This document shows positions 7,894-16,794 of a stretch of DNA of 64,000 nucleotides, piece after piece. Origin of the DNA: Pelistega sp. (GTDB taxonomy: Bacteria > Pseudomonadota > Gammaproteobacteria > Burkholderiales > Burkholderiaceae_B); contig JAUNUI010000008.1 of NCBI GenBank assembly GCA_030538255.1, positions 44,942 to 108,941 on the forward strand. The letters run 5' to 3'. The position numbers were made by a program, and so were the translations under genes. Numbering within the stretch: position 1 is the first letter of the stretch; the number at the start of each line of letters is the position of its first letter. The notes under the pieces are model-generated. The model was given only the letters and a program-made list of their open reading frames with translations, searched no databases and was not told the origin of the DNA.

Positions 7894-8531
7894 GTTGGCA
7901 CCTTTTTAAAGCTGTCATAATGATCAATGGTGACATAGCGCTCACCATCGCGACTAAAGACGATTCGTTTTGCATTACGTTTCTTGCCTCGATAATCGAG
8001 GTCTGCTTCTTGCCATTGGCCTTGGGGAAGACGGCGCTCAAAGTTACCAAAGCGGTCACCACCTATAGATTTGCCACGCAAGGCAGGCACGGAATTAAAA
8101 TAGGTACCAGGGCTCCAACCCAATTCAGCCGCTTGCTTTTTCGTGACAAAATAATTCGGCAAGCGCTTATGGGCATCAAGGTGTCGCACAATCTCACTTA
8201 ATTGCGCCACATCAATCTGTTGCTTTAACTCTTGCTGATTGAAGTTAGCCAAGACGAGTTCACAAGCATTCGCTGACGCTCCCTTCCCTCCTGACGCGCC
8301 TTGAACTCCCTTCCCTCCTGAGCTACTTGCAGCATCACGCTTGGTATCTTGCTTCGCAGCTTGCGCAGCTTGCTTCTCTGCCTCATTAGGTGCCTTACCC
8401 ATAGCCCATACAGGAGACGCAATACTTGATAAACCTAAGGCAAGACACAGCACGCCAAGACCTACTGTCTTAGCGTATCTGCGCTCAGCTTGTTTTAGGA
8501 AAGATTGAGTACCTAACACCGTGCCACCCAA
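7884..8531 (-). CDS. Secreted barnase-like ribonuclease
   Basis: A 215-residue protein. A hydrophobic stretch at about 23-42 ending SPVWAMG forms a probable signal peptide, then comes a low-complexity Lys/Gly/Ser linker (about 60-86). The barnase domain runs from about 108, with RLPNYFVTKKQAAELGW, GKSIGGDRFGN, WQEADLDY, RNAKRIVFS and TIDHYDSF. The catalytic residues of barnase (Glu73, Arg83, Arg87, His102) correspond to Glu175, Arg185, Arg189 and His204. Cys90 and Cys214 could form a disulfide. The family cleaves single-stranded RNA outside the cell or in rivals. The ATG at 8531 is the longest sensible start. It is followed by its inhibitor in a two-gene operon. Confidence 0.9.
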   Translation of the reverse strand: MGGTVLGTQSFLKQAERRYAKTVGLGVLCLALGLSSIASPVWAMGKAPNEAEKQAAQAAKQDTKRDAASSSGGKGVQGASGGKGASANACELVLANFNQQELKQQIDVAQLSEIVRHLDAHKRLPNYFVTKKQAAELGWSPGTYFNSVPALRGKSIGGDRFGNFERRLPQGQWQEADLDYRGKKRNAKRIVFSRDGERYVTIDHYDSFKKVPTCQ

Positions 8532-8815
8532 AGAATAAGAAAAATTCCCACTAGTATAAGCGATTTCTATGTAGTCTTGATGGCAATGCTTAGGCTATTC
8601 TGTTGTACAAAAGCCACCAATATACGGCTATCATATAGCGTATGATAAGGACTGCCTTATTGTCTTTAGTATGCGAAGCGTATGGCTCTGCTTATAAAGT
8701 CTATGTCTGCGCATATGAAACCTCGCACATAAAACCTATGTACCTATGACTGCAGATATAAAACCTATTCCTCTATATTTGAAATATAGTAAAGATCGCA
8801 AAGTTGGAACCAAAT
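8532..8815. other. Divergent intergenic region between the RNase operon and an MFS gene
   Basis: No ORF. A 23-base near-repeat, CTATGTCTGCGCATAT... at 8701 and CTATGACTGCAGATAT... at 8744, is visible. Both flanking promoters should lie here, but none is clear enough to place. Confidence 0.45.
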
Positions 8816-10090
8816 ATGGCCTCACAATTCTCACTTCTAGGCTCTCGTCTTTTTGCCCCCTTTTTCTGGGTTCAGTTCGGTGGCGCTAGTAATGATAACT
8901 TGTTTAAGTTTGGTGTAACCTTACTCTTAACTTATCAACTACCAACGACACTTTTTGATAGTTCTTTGGCTGGTGTGGTGATTGGTGGGCTGTTTATTCT
9001 TCCCTTCTTACTCTTCTCAGCCACTGCGGGTCAATTGGCCGACTACTACCCCAGTGATTTAATTATGCGTCGAGTGAAAGATCTCGAGATTCTCATTATG
9101 GCTATCGCAATTTGGGGCTTCTACGCGGAGCAGGCTTGGATTCTCTTGCTGTGCATTTTCTTAATGGGCCTGCATTCAACATTTTTCGGTCCGGTGAAAT
9201 ATGCCTATCTGCCGCAAACTTTAGCTAAGGAACAATTAATGGGCGCCAATGCTCTGGTGCAAATGGGTACATTCTTAGCTATTTTGATCGGTAATTTACT
9301 CGCCGGCATCTTCCTAAGTTTGCCACAACAAGGAATTCTATTCTTGGCTTTAGCATGTTTTCTACTCGCCTTATTAGGGCGTGTCATGGCACAGTTTCTG
9401 CCTCGTGCCAGCGATAAAGTGGCTACCGAGCGTATTAACTGGAATCCCATCTCTGAAATCAGTAAAAACTTAAAACTCGCCTATCAACAAAAAACTCTCT
9501 TTATCACCATGCTGCTGATCAGCTGGATGTGGTTCTTTGGTGCGGTCTATCTAAATTTATTTCCTATACTTAGTAAGGACATACTGCGTGCAGATGAATC
9601 GGTCGCCAGTTTAATCCTCGCGATTTTTGCTATCGGTATAGGCCTAGGTGCTTTATTCTGTGAACGCCTAGCACAAAGAAAGTGGCCATTATCCTTGCTT
9701 GGCGCACTAGGTATGAGCTTATTCTCCTGTACTTTGTATTGGCTCATTCAAGCAAAACAGTCGGCAGATTTAATCAATATCATGCCATTTATCGTCAATC
9801 GAGATAATTGGCCACTTCTCATTGCGTTTCTAGGTTTGAGTATCAGCATAGGTCTCTTTATCGTCCCCTTATATACCCAGTTACAGCAAACCAGTGAGCG
9901 TCGATTTGTCGCCAGAATCATTGCCGCAAATAATATTTTAAATTCAATCTATTTAATTGCAAGTTCTTTAATTGTCGGCTTCTTATTAAGCGCGAATTTT
10001 ACCGTACAAGAAATTTTTCTAGGCTTAGGTTTAATTAATTTAATTTATTGTTTTGTGCTGCTTAATCAACTTCAACGACTCAGAACCTGA
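8816..10090 (+). CDS. MFS transporter, LplT-like (lysophospholipid transporter family)
   Basis: A 424-residue major facilitator. The N-terminal part WVQFGGASNDNLFKFG (about residues 18-33), FGPVKYAYLPQTLAKEQLMGANAL and the loop TAGQLADYYPSD are typical of the LplT family, which flips lysophospholipids across the inner membrane for re-acylation. In many proteobacteria LplT is next to or fused with an acyltransferase; none is present here, so the substrate is uncertain. The ATG at 8816 is preferred over the in-frame TTG at 8804 because GGAACC lies a few bases ahead of it. Confidence 0.75.
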   Translation: MASQFSLLGSRLFAPFFWVQFGGASNDNLFKFGVTLLLTYQLPTTLFDSSLAGVVIGGLFILPFLLFSATAGQLADYYPSDLIMRRVKDLEILIMAIAIWGFYAEQAWILLLCIFLMGLHSTFFGPVKYAYLPQTLAKEQLMGANALVQMGTFLAILIGNLLAGIFLSLPQQGILFLALACFLLALLGRVMAQFLPRASDKVATERINWNPISEISKNLKLAYQQKTLFITMLLISWMWFFGAVYLNLFPILSKDILRADESVASLILAIFAIGIGLGALFCERLAQRKWPLSLLGALGMSLFSCTLYWLIQAKQSADLINIMPFIVNRDNWPLLIAFLGLSISIGLFIVPLYTQLQQTSERRFVARIIAANNILNSIYLIASSLIVGFLLSANFTVQEIFLGLGLINLIYCFVLLNQLQRLRT

Positions 10091-10461
10091 ATAGCTTAAG
10101 ATCCACTACGCACTCAGACTAGATTCAGGTTGAGCCGCTACCTTGAATCCTTGAATTCCACGCTGTGAGCAAAAAGGCGCAGATGTTCACCAACCTAATA
10201 TTGCCTGAATATATGACACTAATTTATGACTCTAATTTATGTCTCCTCAGGATCAACACTTACTGCAAACACTTACGAATACATACGACTGGTTTCATCA
10301 CATTGCAAAAAACATGATTTAAGGGTATCCATACAAAACGTATGAGTTTATAATGCAGAGATTGAGGTGCTAATTAACAATGCTTATCACTTCACATCTA
10401 ACGACTCAATATTTATAGGTGTGCACAACACCATGCTCTACCCGTTATACGAAGGACCGTA
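10091..10461. other. Gene-free gap with a possible promoter
   Basis: No ORF. A good -10 box, TATAAT, lies at 10349-10354 but its -35 region is poor. A CATAC-N5-GTATG inverted repeat precedes it. Thirteen-base near-repeats (TATGACACTAATT/TATGACTCTAATT) occur around 10200. Confidence 0.45.
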
Positions 10462-10953
10462 ATGAAATCATTTGGCAAATTCCTGCTATTGTTGGCGTTT
10501 ATTGGCGCATTAATTCTAATTTCTTGGAAACTACTCGATAGTTCCTTGTTTGACACTGAGGAGGATCCACCAGCACTTACCTCGAGTCAAACATTGCCTA
10601 GTGAAGCGCCCAAGCCAGTGGAGCCACCAACGCTCTCAAGCGACGATGTCTATTCCAGTACCTCCGCTGATGATTCCAATATTGCGCCATCGCCTAATCT
10701 AACCTGCGAAGCGGCGGACGAAATTGTTGGACAATTATATGATTTACGTATAGCCGACAAGACTGAGGAAGACGTTGCTGGCTTTATTACGAATGACGAT
10801 AATATTCCTGATGAGCAAGTTGATTCTTTCTTGAATTTTGCCAAGAGCCTTTGGGCTACACCTAAAGATCAATTGGTCGCTCGTGACGCCTTTATTCAGC
10901 AGTTTATGCAACAGTGCCGTGGTATTGAGCAAGAGAATCAATCAGCTCAATAA
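10462..10953 (+). CDS. Hypothetical single-pass membrane-anchored protein
   Basis: A 163-residue protein with an N-terminal hydrophobic helix (residues 6-24, FLLLLAFIGALILISW). A Pro/Ser/Glu-rich acidic linker covers about 30-75. A small helical domain follows (about 78-158), containing two Cys (TCEAADEIVGQLYDL near 79 and QQCRGIEQE near 153) that could pair if it is periplasmic. The anchor has no lipobox. The ATG at 10462 follows GAAGGACCGTA, a good ribosome site. The family is not recognised. It is followed by a hairpin terminator shared with the convergent oxidoreductase gene. Confidence 0.7.
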   Translation: MKSFGKFLLLLAFIGALILISWKLLDSSLFDTEEDPPALTSSQTLPSEAPKPVEPPTLSSDDVYSSTSADDSNIAPSPNLTCEAADEIVGQLYDLRIADKTEEDVAGFITNDDNIPDEQVDSFLNFAKSLWATPKDQLVARDAFIQQFMQQCRGIEQENQSAQ

Positions 10954-11078
10954 GCCTTGATTAATATATATATTGATCAATAGCTTATCGATTACTCTTA
11001 TACTCTAAACCCACCTATATATTGATATCCAAGCATGTACTCAGTGCTTTATCCTCATCAATATTCGTTCAATATACT

Positions 11079-11129
11079 AAAGCCCTTAATCCAATCGCTC
11101 CCATAAGAGTAAAAGATTAAGGGCTTTTT
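11079..11129. terminator. Hairpin terminator between convergent genes
   Basis: Thirteen-base stem AAAGCCCTTAATC (11079-11091) with GATTAAGGGCTTT (11115-11127), a 23-base loop and flanking T or A runs on both sides. It sits between the 10462 gene (+) and the 11254 gene (-). Confidence 0.7.
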
Positions 11130-11253
11130 CATTGAAACCACAAAAGTGTAAATCTACGAATTTGAATTAAGGCCTGGACATGCATTAAGGCCTGAACACT
11201 CCGGTGCAAATTGAATTATAGCAGTACCGATAATATTGGCCAGACACCTCAAA

Positions 11254-12945
11254 TCACGACTCCGTCACAATGGGCACCACCTTAGGTTTAGGTTGGAAAC
11301 GATAGATTTCATTGAGTTGATGTAGCATACTTTGTTCCGTACCTGAGGGGCTAAATGAGTCCGCCTTAGCAAGCGGCCAAGCCACTTCGTATAAACGGAA
11401 ACGATAGTTCCCCTTCAATAAATCCCCTTCCTCTAATGCAGGATAAATCGCCGAAAGTAACTTTACGTCCGTTGCAGAAACACGCCGTACGATATGGTGA
11501 GCGCGTAAAGAGCAAGGATGCTTTAAACCAGCCGCTTCAAGGATTTCAGATAAGGCATGAAGTGTATTACGATGAAAATTATAAACACGTTGTGATTTAT
11601 CACCAACATCCAAGCCTTGAACACGCGCTGGATCCTGAGTTGCCACCCCTGTTGGGCACTTACCTGTATGACAGACCTGCGCTTGAATACAACCAACCGC
11701 AAACATAAAACCACGTGCGCTATTACACCAATCGGCCCCTAATGCCATGGTACGCGCAATGTCAAAAGCCGAGATAATCTTACCTGCCGCACCAATCTTA
11801 ATGTGCTGACGTATGCCAATACCGACCAAGGTATTATGAACGATACGTAAGCCTTCACGTAAGGGTGTGCCCACATGGTCAGAGAACTCCACAGGGGCTG
11901 CACCTGTTCCCCCTTCAGCACCATCAACCACGATAAAATCAGGATAAATTTGCGTCTCAAGCATGGCCTTAGCAATCGCAAAGAACTCCCAAGCATGGCC
12001 AATACATAGTTTAAAGCCTACAGGCTTGCCGCCTGATAAATTACGTAGGTGCTGGATAAAATGCAATAAGCCAATCGGTGAGTCAAATTCAGGGTGTGCT
12101 GATGGTGAGATACAATCTTCACCAATAGGGACGCCACGTGCAAGTGAAATTTCAGCGGTCACTTTAGCGCCTGGCAGAATACCGCCCTGACCTGGCTTAG
12201 CACCCTGCGACAACTTAAGTTCAATCATCTTCACGTTCGGATGCGCAGACTTCTCAGCAAATACTTTATCATTAAAGCGTCCATTCAGATCACGACAGCC
12301 AAAGTACCCGGAGCCGATATTCCAAATAAGGTCACCACCCCCATCAAGGTGATAACGGCTGATACCACCCTCGCCCGTATCATGCGCAAAACCACCTAAT
12401 TTGGCGCCAATATTTAAGGCCGAAATCGCATTCGATGATAAGGCCCCAAAGCTCATGGCTGACACATTGAAAATTGACATGCTATACGGTTGCTTGCATT
12501 GTGGTCCACCTATCTGAATACGAAAGTCAGTATCCTCTATCTTGCTTGGATGCATTGAATGGTTAATCCACTCATAATTATCCTCATAGACCCCTTTGAT
12601 CGTACCGAAGGGGCGCTTATCAATCTGCTGCTTAGCACGCTGATAGACAATTGAGCGCTGCACCCGTGAGAAAGGTAGATTCTCTGTATCATCCTCAATA
12701 AAATATTGGCGGATTTCCGGGCGAATTGCTTCAAAGATAAAGCGTAGATTACCGATAACAGGATAATTCCGTCGTACCGAGTGCTTGCTTTGAATAAGGT
12801 CATAAATCCCCACCAAAGTCAGTAAACCGCAAGGGATAGCAAGGAATAGCCATGACAGCTTATAGAAACTTAGAATCAGTCCAATAATAAAACCAATGAT
12901 AAGTAAGGCAAAAACTAAATAGCGTGAGAATAGACGATTCAGCAT
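11254..12945 (-). CDS. FMN-binding glutamate synthase family protein
   Basis: A 563-residue protein with two N-terminal membrane helices (about residues 8-50) and a glutamate-synthase-type FMN barrel. Landmarks include SMSIFNVSAMSFGALSSNAI, GGFAHDTGEGGIS, LSQGAKPGQGG, ISPSAHPEFDS, VVDGAEGGTGAAP, and Cys residues in GCIQAQVCHTGKCPTGVAT that could ligate an Fe-S cluster as in GltB. This is the COG0069 stand-alone group (YerD-like), lacking the glutaminase domain. Its physiological reaction is not established. The ATG at 12945 gives MLNRLFSRY, matching relatives as remembered; the longer frame up to a TTG at 13014 is less likely. Confidence 0.85.
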   Translation of the reverse strand: MLNRLFSRYLVFALLIIGFIIGLILSFYKLSWLFLAIPCGLLTLVGIYDLIQSKHSVRRNYPVIGNLRFIFEAIRPEIRQYFIEDDTENLPFSRVQRSIVYQRAKQQIDKRPFGTIKGVYEDNYEWINHSMHPSKIEDTDFRIQIGGPQCKQPYSMSIFNVSAMSFGALSSNAISALNIGAKLGGFAHDTGEGGISRYHLDGGGDLIWNIGSGYFGCRDLNGRFNDKVFAEKSAHPNVKMIELKLSQGAKPGQGGILPGAKVTAEISLARGVPIGEDCISPSAHPEFDSPIGLLHFIQHLRNLSGGKPVGFKLCIGHAWEFFAIAKAMLETQIYPDFIVVDGAEGGTGAAPVEFSDHVGTPLREGLRIVHNTLVGIGIRQHIKIGAAGKIISAFDIARTMALGADWCNSARGFMFAVGCIQAQVCHTGKCPTGVATQDPARVQGLDVGDKSQRVYNFHRNTLHALSEILEAAGLKHPCSLRAHHIVRRVSATDVKLLSAIYPALEEGDLLKGNYRFRLYEVAWPLAKADSFSPSGTEQSMLHQLNEIYRFQPKPKVVPIVTES

Positions 12946-13312
12946 GGGGAAAATCCAAGAGAAAATACAGATAATGGCAAAGCATGAATGCCATATGCCA
13001 CTGTTAGTTAACAAGCAGCTGACGAAGCCGCGGTGTTGTGAGAAATAGTATCATATGCCACTAATGCCAAGCAATGAGGCGTTACAGCATAACGCTTTAT
13101 GATGACAGCTTGATGGAAATAGAAAAAACCTTACCCTGTTCAGTGGTTTAATAGGAACTGTAGGGGATAGAGACGTTTATGGGATAGAGACTCTTATCGG
13201 GCAGAAACGGATATAGTTATGCTTACGACCTAGCTTATGACTATATAGTTATGCTTACGACCTAGGCTCTTAAGTATCGAATAAAGCCAAATCACGCCAA
13301 ACCCGCAAACAT
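12946..13312. other. Gene-free gap with short direct repeats
   Basis: No convincing ORF. It holds GGGATAGAGAC at 13164 and 13181 (17-base period) and a 32-base period repeat at 13211-13274, listed separately. Confidence 0.5.
13211..13274. repeat. 32-bp tandem duplication
   Basis: The first 23 bases of each unit (beginning ATATAGTTATGCTTACGA) are identical at 13211-13233 and 13243-13265; the remaining nine bases differ. Confidence 0.75.
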
Positions 13313-13346
13313 AAAAAATCCCTGTCTTGAAGACAGGGATTTTTTG
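13313..13346 (-). terminator. Terminator of the first lipoprotein gene
   Basis: AAAAAATCCCTGTC and GACAGGGATTTTTT flank a short TTGA-type loop. With A- and T-runs on both sides it can work in either direction; it lies just downstream of the minus-strand lipoprotein at 13413. Confidence 0.85.
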
Positions 13347-13412
13347 GCGAGAGTAGAGTTCTAGGCTTGTCGATAGACTTCGCTAAAGAACAATTCTACT
13401 AAGCAGGCCTAA

Positions 13413-13895
13413 TTATTGTGCTTGTTGACCAGCTACTGCACCAACGATAGCTTGTGCTGTTTGGGCGTCACGAGTCAAGAACATGAAGTCTGTACCTTGT
13501 GTTACACCACTTAGTGAAGCAACTTGACCACCGATAACGGTTACATAGCCTTGGTTTTGAGGTACTTTACCTAGGGCATTAACACCTTCAGCATTCAAAC
13601 CTAGGCGCACAAAGTGACGGCCTTGGTTGTCTTGAATTGGCTCAATCGCTGTCAAGTGGGCACGTGTTAATGTTGGCTCTTGAGCAACATAGATCACTTG
13701 TTGTTCAGAGATACGAACTGGACGATAGCCTGTTACTTGGCGATCAGAAGCAGCATACACTTCAACAGCTGCGCCTTGTTGTTGAGTTTGAGCGGCTGGG
13801 TCAGTAGCAGCAGTGCTAGAACCTGTTGTCTGACAACCCGCTAAAACAGCAGCTAAAGGTAAAACCACAAGAGCTAATTTGCGTGATAATTTCAT
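13413..13895 (-). CDS. Lipoprotein with SecD head-like (SecDF P1) domain, copy 1
   Basis: A 160-residue lipoprotein with signal sequence LALVVLPLAAVLAGC; the lipobox LAGC predicts acylation at the Cys near residue 21. The domain after a Gln/Ala-rich linker reads PTLTRAHLTAIEP, then FVRLGLNAEGVNALG, then a Gly-containing strand and AQTAQAIVGAVAG. This order (LT..dl, acidic turn, V.L.l...G...L, aA..l) resembles the head subdomain of the SecD periplasmic P1 region. The resemblance is by pattern and is inference. The ATG at 13895 is chosen because AAAAAGGATT precedes it; an in-frame TTG lies two codons earlier. It sits in a same-strand row of three lipoprotein genes. Confidence 0.7.
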   Translation of the reverse strand: MKLSRKLALVVLPLAAVLAGCQTTGSSTAATDPAAQTQQQGAAVEVYAASDRQVTGYRPVRISEQQVIYVAQEPTLTRAHLTAIEPIQDNQGRHFVRLGLNAEGVNALGKVPQNQGYVTVIGGQVASLSGVTQGTDFMFLTRDAQTAQAIVGAVAGQQAQ

Positions 13896-14013
13896 ATCCA
13901 ATCCTTTTTTGTAAGAAATATTCTCTAAAGTATAACAAACTGTCTTAAAAACAAAACTATAAATAAGTAATTTTTGTAAAGAAAGTGTATCTTAAAGTAT
14001 GCACTAAAGCTAA

Positions 14014-14574
14014 CTATTTGTTTTTACGAATTAAGTCAGCTGCATCACGAGCCGCTAAGAGCGTAGGCATTGGTAATAATAATACACCATCTTCAAGTTT
14101 TGCACCTGAACTATTGACAGTTGAGAACACAGAGTCATTCATACTGGCTAATACGGTAGCCGCTTTCACTTGTTTTAAGGCTGAGTTTAAACGAGCATTA
14201 CCCGCATCATTCAAGCGTAATGCTAGCGCTGGTTGGTCTAAAGCAGTTTTGGCAACGAACGCAGTGCGCACATCTTCTTGACTCACTACTGGGCCCGTTG
14301 TGTAATACGTCACATTGCCAGAGTTCACCGCTACGTCTTGCTTAACTGTATTGCTTGTGGTTTTTTTGCCTTTCTTCGTGGTGTTAGTTACCGTACCCTT
14401 GGTAGTAGAACCAACGTATAGTTGAAATTTATTGGCGGATTTGCCAGATTTCGCAACCACTGGCGCTGGTGTCGCATCGCCAACTGTGCTGCTTTGGCCA
14501 TTACTACCTGTAGCCAAGCAGGCGCTCAATAAACTAGATAAACCAGCTAGCACTAAAACACGAGTAACTTTCAT
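14014..14574 (-). CDS. Lipoprotein with SecD head-like (SecDF P1) domain, copy 2
   Basis: A 186-residue lipoprotein; VLVLAGLSSLLSAC gives a lipobox with Cys near residue 19. A Lys/Thr-rich segment (about 60-85) is followed by PVVSQEDVRTAFV, DQPALALRLNDAGNARLNSAL, a strand-rich stretch and AARDAADLIRKN. The order of elements parallels the lipoprotein at 13413, so the two look like diverged paralogues. The ATG at 14574 follows TTGGAAGATTG. The function is unknown; an envelope location is predicted. It is separated from the first lipoprotein gene by 118 bases, so both may have their own promoters. Confidence 0.68.
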   Translation of the reverse strand: MKVTRVLVLAGLSSLLSACLATGSNGQSSTVGDATPAPVVAKSGKSANKFQLYVGSTTKGTVTNTTKKGKKTTSNTVKQDVAVNSGNVTYYTTGPVVSQEDVRTAFVAKTALDQPALALRLNDAGNARLNSALKQVKAATVLASMNDSVFSTVNSSGAKLEDGVLLLPMPTLLAARDAADLIRKNK

Positions 14575-14870
14575 AAACAATCTTCCAAAAAATATAAAGC
14601 TATAAAACTAAGAACTAAGATAAAACAAAAATACCAGATAGTAGTGTTAACAAATGAATTGAACAATACTCAATAATGCTATGAATTATATAGCATTATT
14701 ATGAAAAAATACTACCTTTATTTTGTTAAAAACACGTTTACAACGTTAAACTTAGTAAAACTGAATCGCATCTAAGTAAGGGGCGAGTAATTAGCTGTCA
14801 TACAGCGTGATACAGTTAACGCCCTCCCCGCTTATAAACGGCAGAGTTTTACTTCGATGGCTGCTAAAAC
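14575..14870. other. AT-rich gap between two lipoprotein genes
   Basis: No ORF and no clear terminator or promoter. It is AT-rich, with TATAGCATTATTATG-like stretches around 14685-14700. Confidence 0.4.
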
Positions 14871-15425
14871 TCAATGAAAATAGCCAGGACAACGATGTTG
14901 TTGGTTCAAATCAATCGTATGTGTGGCAGCATCTAAGCGTACACGCTGTGCTAACAAACCACCATACTGCACAGGTCCCCTAGCTGGTTTAGTATCCATC
15001 CAGTAAAGCCGTGTTGTTAAATAATACTCACCTTTAGGTACGTTGCTAAAGGCAAATTGACCATAGCTATTCGTCTTCGCTAAATAGCGGCGACGCTCGT
15101 AATTAGGATCGACAGGCCCCGTTAAAACCTTGCCACGTCGGCACACCTCTTGATACCACTGCTCACTCGCCTTAGACACAGGATTTAAGACCACATCAAC
15201 CAAGTTAGCCACACGCTCTTGGAATTGGTCACCTAAATAGGCTCTACCCACCAACATAGTCGTACCACTACCTTGAACGATATCAGATGGATTGAAGGCC
15301 ACACGTTGCACTTGAGTACGCTTAGGGTGTACCAATGAAGTGTCTCGCTTAGAGGTAGTACCACAAGCCGTCAAAATAACGGCGAGACTAGCGATAGCAA
15401 GTACACGATACGATGAGATAGACAT
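14871..15425 (-). CDS. Lipoprotein with carboxypeptidase-regulatory-like (Ig-fold) region
   Basis: A 184-residue lipoprotein with signal VLAIASLAVILTAC and a Cys lipobox. The mature part contains RVANLVDVVLNPVSKA and the pattern TNSYGQFAFSNVPKGEYYLT. That is the usual signature of a carboxypeptidase-regulatory/Ig-like beta-sandwich (G.F.f..vp.G.Y.l). Two further Cys (CRRGKV and HRCPGY) may pair. The start at 15425 gives MSISSYRVLA; an in-frame TTG at 15437 would add four residues and neither has a clear ribosome site. Third in the lipoprotein row; role unknown. Confidence 0.68.
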   Translation of the reverse strand: MSISSYRVLAIASLAVILTACGTTSKRDTSLVHPKRTQVQRVAFNPSDIVQGSGTTMLVGRAYLGDQFQERVANLVDVVLNPVSKASEQWYQEVCRRGKVLTGPVDPNYERRRYLAKTNSYGQFAFSNVPKGEYYLTTRLYWMDTKPARGPVQYGGLLAQRVRLDAATHTIDLNQQHRCPGYFH

Positions 15426-15659
15426 ACTAATTTTCAAATTTAAATGTGTTTTTGATGGCTACTATTGTACGCTGTTTTATAATAAGGACAGGAATTTGAA
15501 ATATAATTTTAGTCTTTTTTATCTGGTGCTTTTTAGAGACACATACACTTAATCAGTGAGGCTCAACCATCTACTAAGTATTATTTGTTTCTGCCTTATT
15601 TTTATTATCTTACTCTCTGCTCAAGCACCATCTCTTTATCGTCTCACTTGGAGTCAATA

Positions 15660-16364
15660 ATGCAAAAAGTTCGTGTTTGGGATCTTCCTCTCAGGCTATT
15701 TCATTGGTCTTTGGCGCTTGCCGTCATCGGTGCATTTATCTGTATCAAGGCCGCCGCTCAATCAAGTGGCTGGTTTGCGAATGCGGGTATTGATTGGATG
15801 TATTGGCATACGCTATTAGGTTACACAACGGTCGCCTTAATTTTATTCCGCCTCATATGGGGCATTATTGGTCCTAAATACGCACGCTTTACGCAATTTA
15901 TCCGCGGCCCTGGTGCCATCTTAGCCTATCTGCGTGGTGATTATCAGGGCTTAGGACATAACCCACTCGGTGCGCTCTCGGTGATTGCACTCCTAGTGGT
16001 CTTTGGCTTTCAAGGATTCTCTGGTTTATTTATTGATGATTTTCTCTGGCCTGGTCCATTGGCTTATTTAAGTTCGGCTTGGAGCAAGACCTTAACCTCA
16101 CTGCACCGCCAAAATGAAATCATTATGATTATTCTCTTTGTCTTACATATTGGCGCCATTCTCTACTATCGCCTGTTTAAGCAAAAAAATCTTGTGCCTG
16201 CGATGATGACGGGTGATGCGCTAGCCTTAAGCTCGCAAAGCCACTTAGCAATTCGTGACAATCTTGCTGTATTTGTGCGTGGTCTGATCGTCTTTGCAAT
16301 TTGTGCTGGCTTTGTCTATTACTTGACAACCCTAGGGGGTGCATCAGTCGACTCATTTATGTGA
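15660..16364 (+). CDS. Cytochrome b561-type membrane protein
   Basis: A 234-residue inner-membrane di-haem b cytochrome related to the hydrogenase-type/b561 family. It starts MQKVRVWDLPLRLFHWSLAL, the usual opening, with haem-ligand candidates His in FHWSLA, YWHTLLGYT, LHRQNEI and VLHIGAILYY. Four core helices are seen plus a C-terminal helix. The ATG at 15660 is chosen over the open frame upstream because CTTGGAGTCAATA precedes it. It probably passes electrons between quinone and a periplasmic c-type cytochrome; a cytochrome c' gene lies convergently 430 bases away. Confidence 0.85.
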   Translation: MQKVRVWDLPLRLFHWSLALAVIGAFICIKAAAQSSGWFANAGIDWMYWHTLLGYTTVALILFRLIWGIIGPKYARFTQFIRGPGAILAYLRGDYQGLGHNPLGALSVIALLVVFGFQGFSGLFIDDFLWPGPLAYLSSAWSKTLTSLHRQNEIIMIILFVLHIGAILYYRLFKQKNLVPAMMTGDALALSSQSHLAIRDNLAVFVRGLIVFAICAGFVYYLTTLGGASVDSFM

Positions 16365-16625
16365 GTTCTAATCAGCACCGCTAAGAGTCTCACATAAGCT
16401 GCTAGCTGAGTATTAAATCTCTCATAAGACTTCCTGCTCAGTACTGACTCTCTCATAAACTCTTAACTGAGTATTGAATCACTCATAAGACTTCTAGCTC
16501 AGTACTAACTCCCTCATAAGGCTTCTGGCTAAGTGTTCATGGTGCTCAGCTATGCAGTCATTTAGTCAGGAGACTCTGATTCCTCACGGTATTTAGCGTC
16601 ACGTCATCCTTAAGCGCCCATAAAT
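16365..16625. other. Gene-free gap with the 30/31-bp array
   Basis: No ORF. Most of it is the repeat array at 16393-16545; the right end runs into the hairpin at 16626. Confidence 0.5.
16393..16545. repeat. Alternating 30/31-bp tandem array (61-bp higher-order unit)
   Basis: CATAAG or CATAAA starts units at 16393, 16423, 16454, 16484 and 16515. Units alternate between a GCTGAGTATTRAAT form (first and third) and a GCTCAGTACTRACT form (second and fourth). The true period is therefore 61 bases, repeated twice plus a partial copy. Confidence 0.75.
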
Positions 16626-16660
16626 AAACCGTTGCTAAGTTTCAACTTTAGCAACGGTTT
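16626..16660. terminator. Hairpin between convergent cytochrome genes
   Basis: Perfect 13-base stem AAACCGTTGCTAA (16626-16638) with TTAGCAACGGTTT (16648-16660) and a nine-base loop. T-runs are short, so it may be a weak bidirectional terminator. Confidence 0.65.
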
Positions 16661-16794
16661 CTAATTCCATGTCTACGAATCGCTTCTAGACCATACCCTA
16701 CTATCAATGCACCAATTGATGCAAAACTATAAGCACAGAGTGGAATGATCTACCTGAGGGTAGGCTCTAAAATAAACCCCATAGTCGCCTAGAA

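Noticed and set aside
7725-8201. 158-codon plus-strand ORF opposite the RNase and inhibitor genes
   Set aside because: It is the shadow of two genes with clear catalytic and binding motifs on the other strand.
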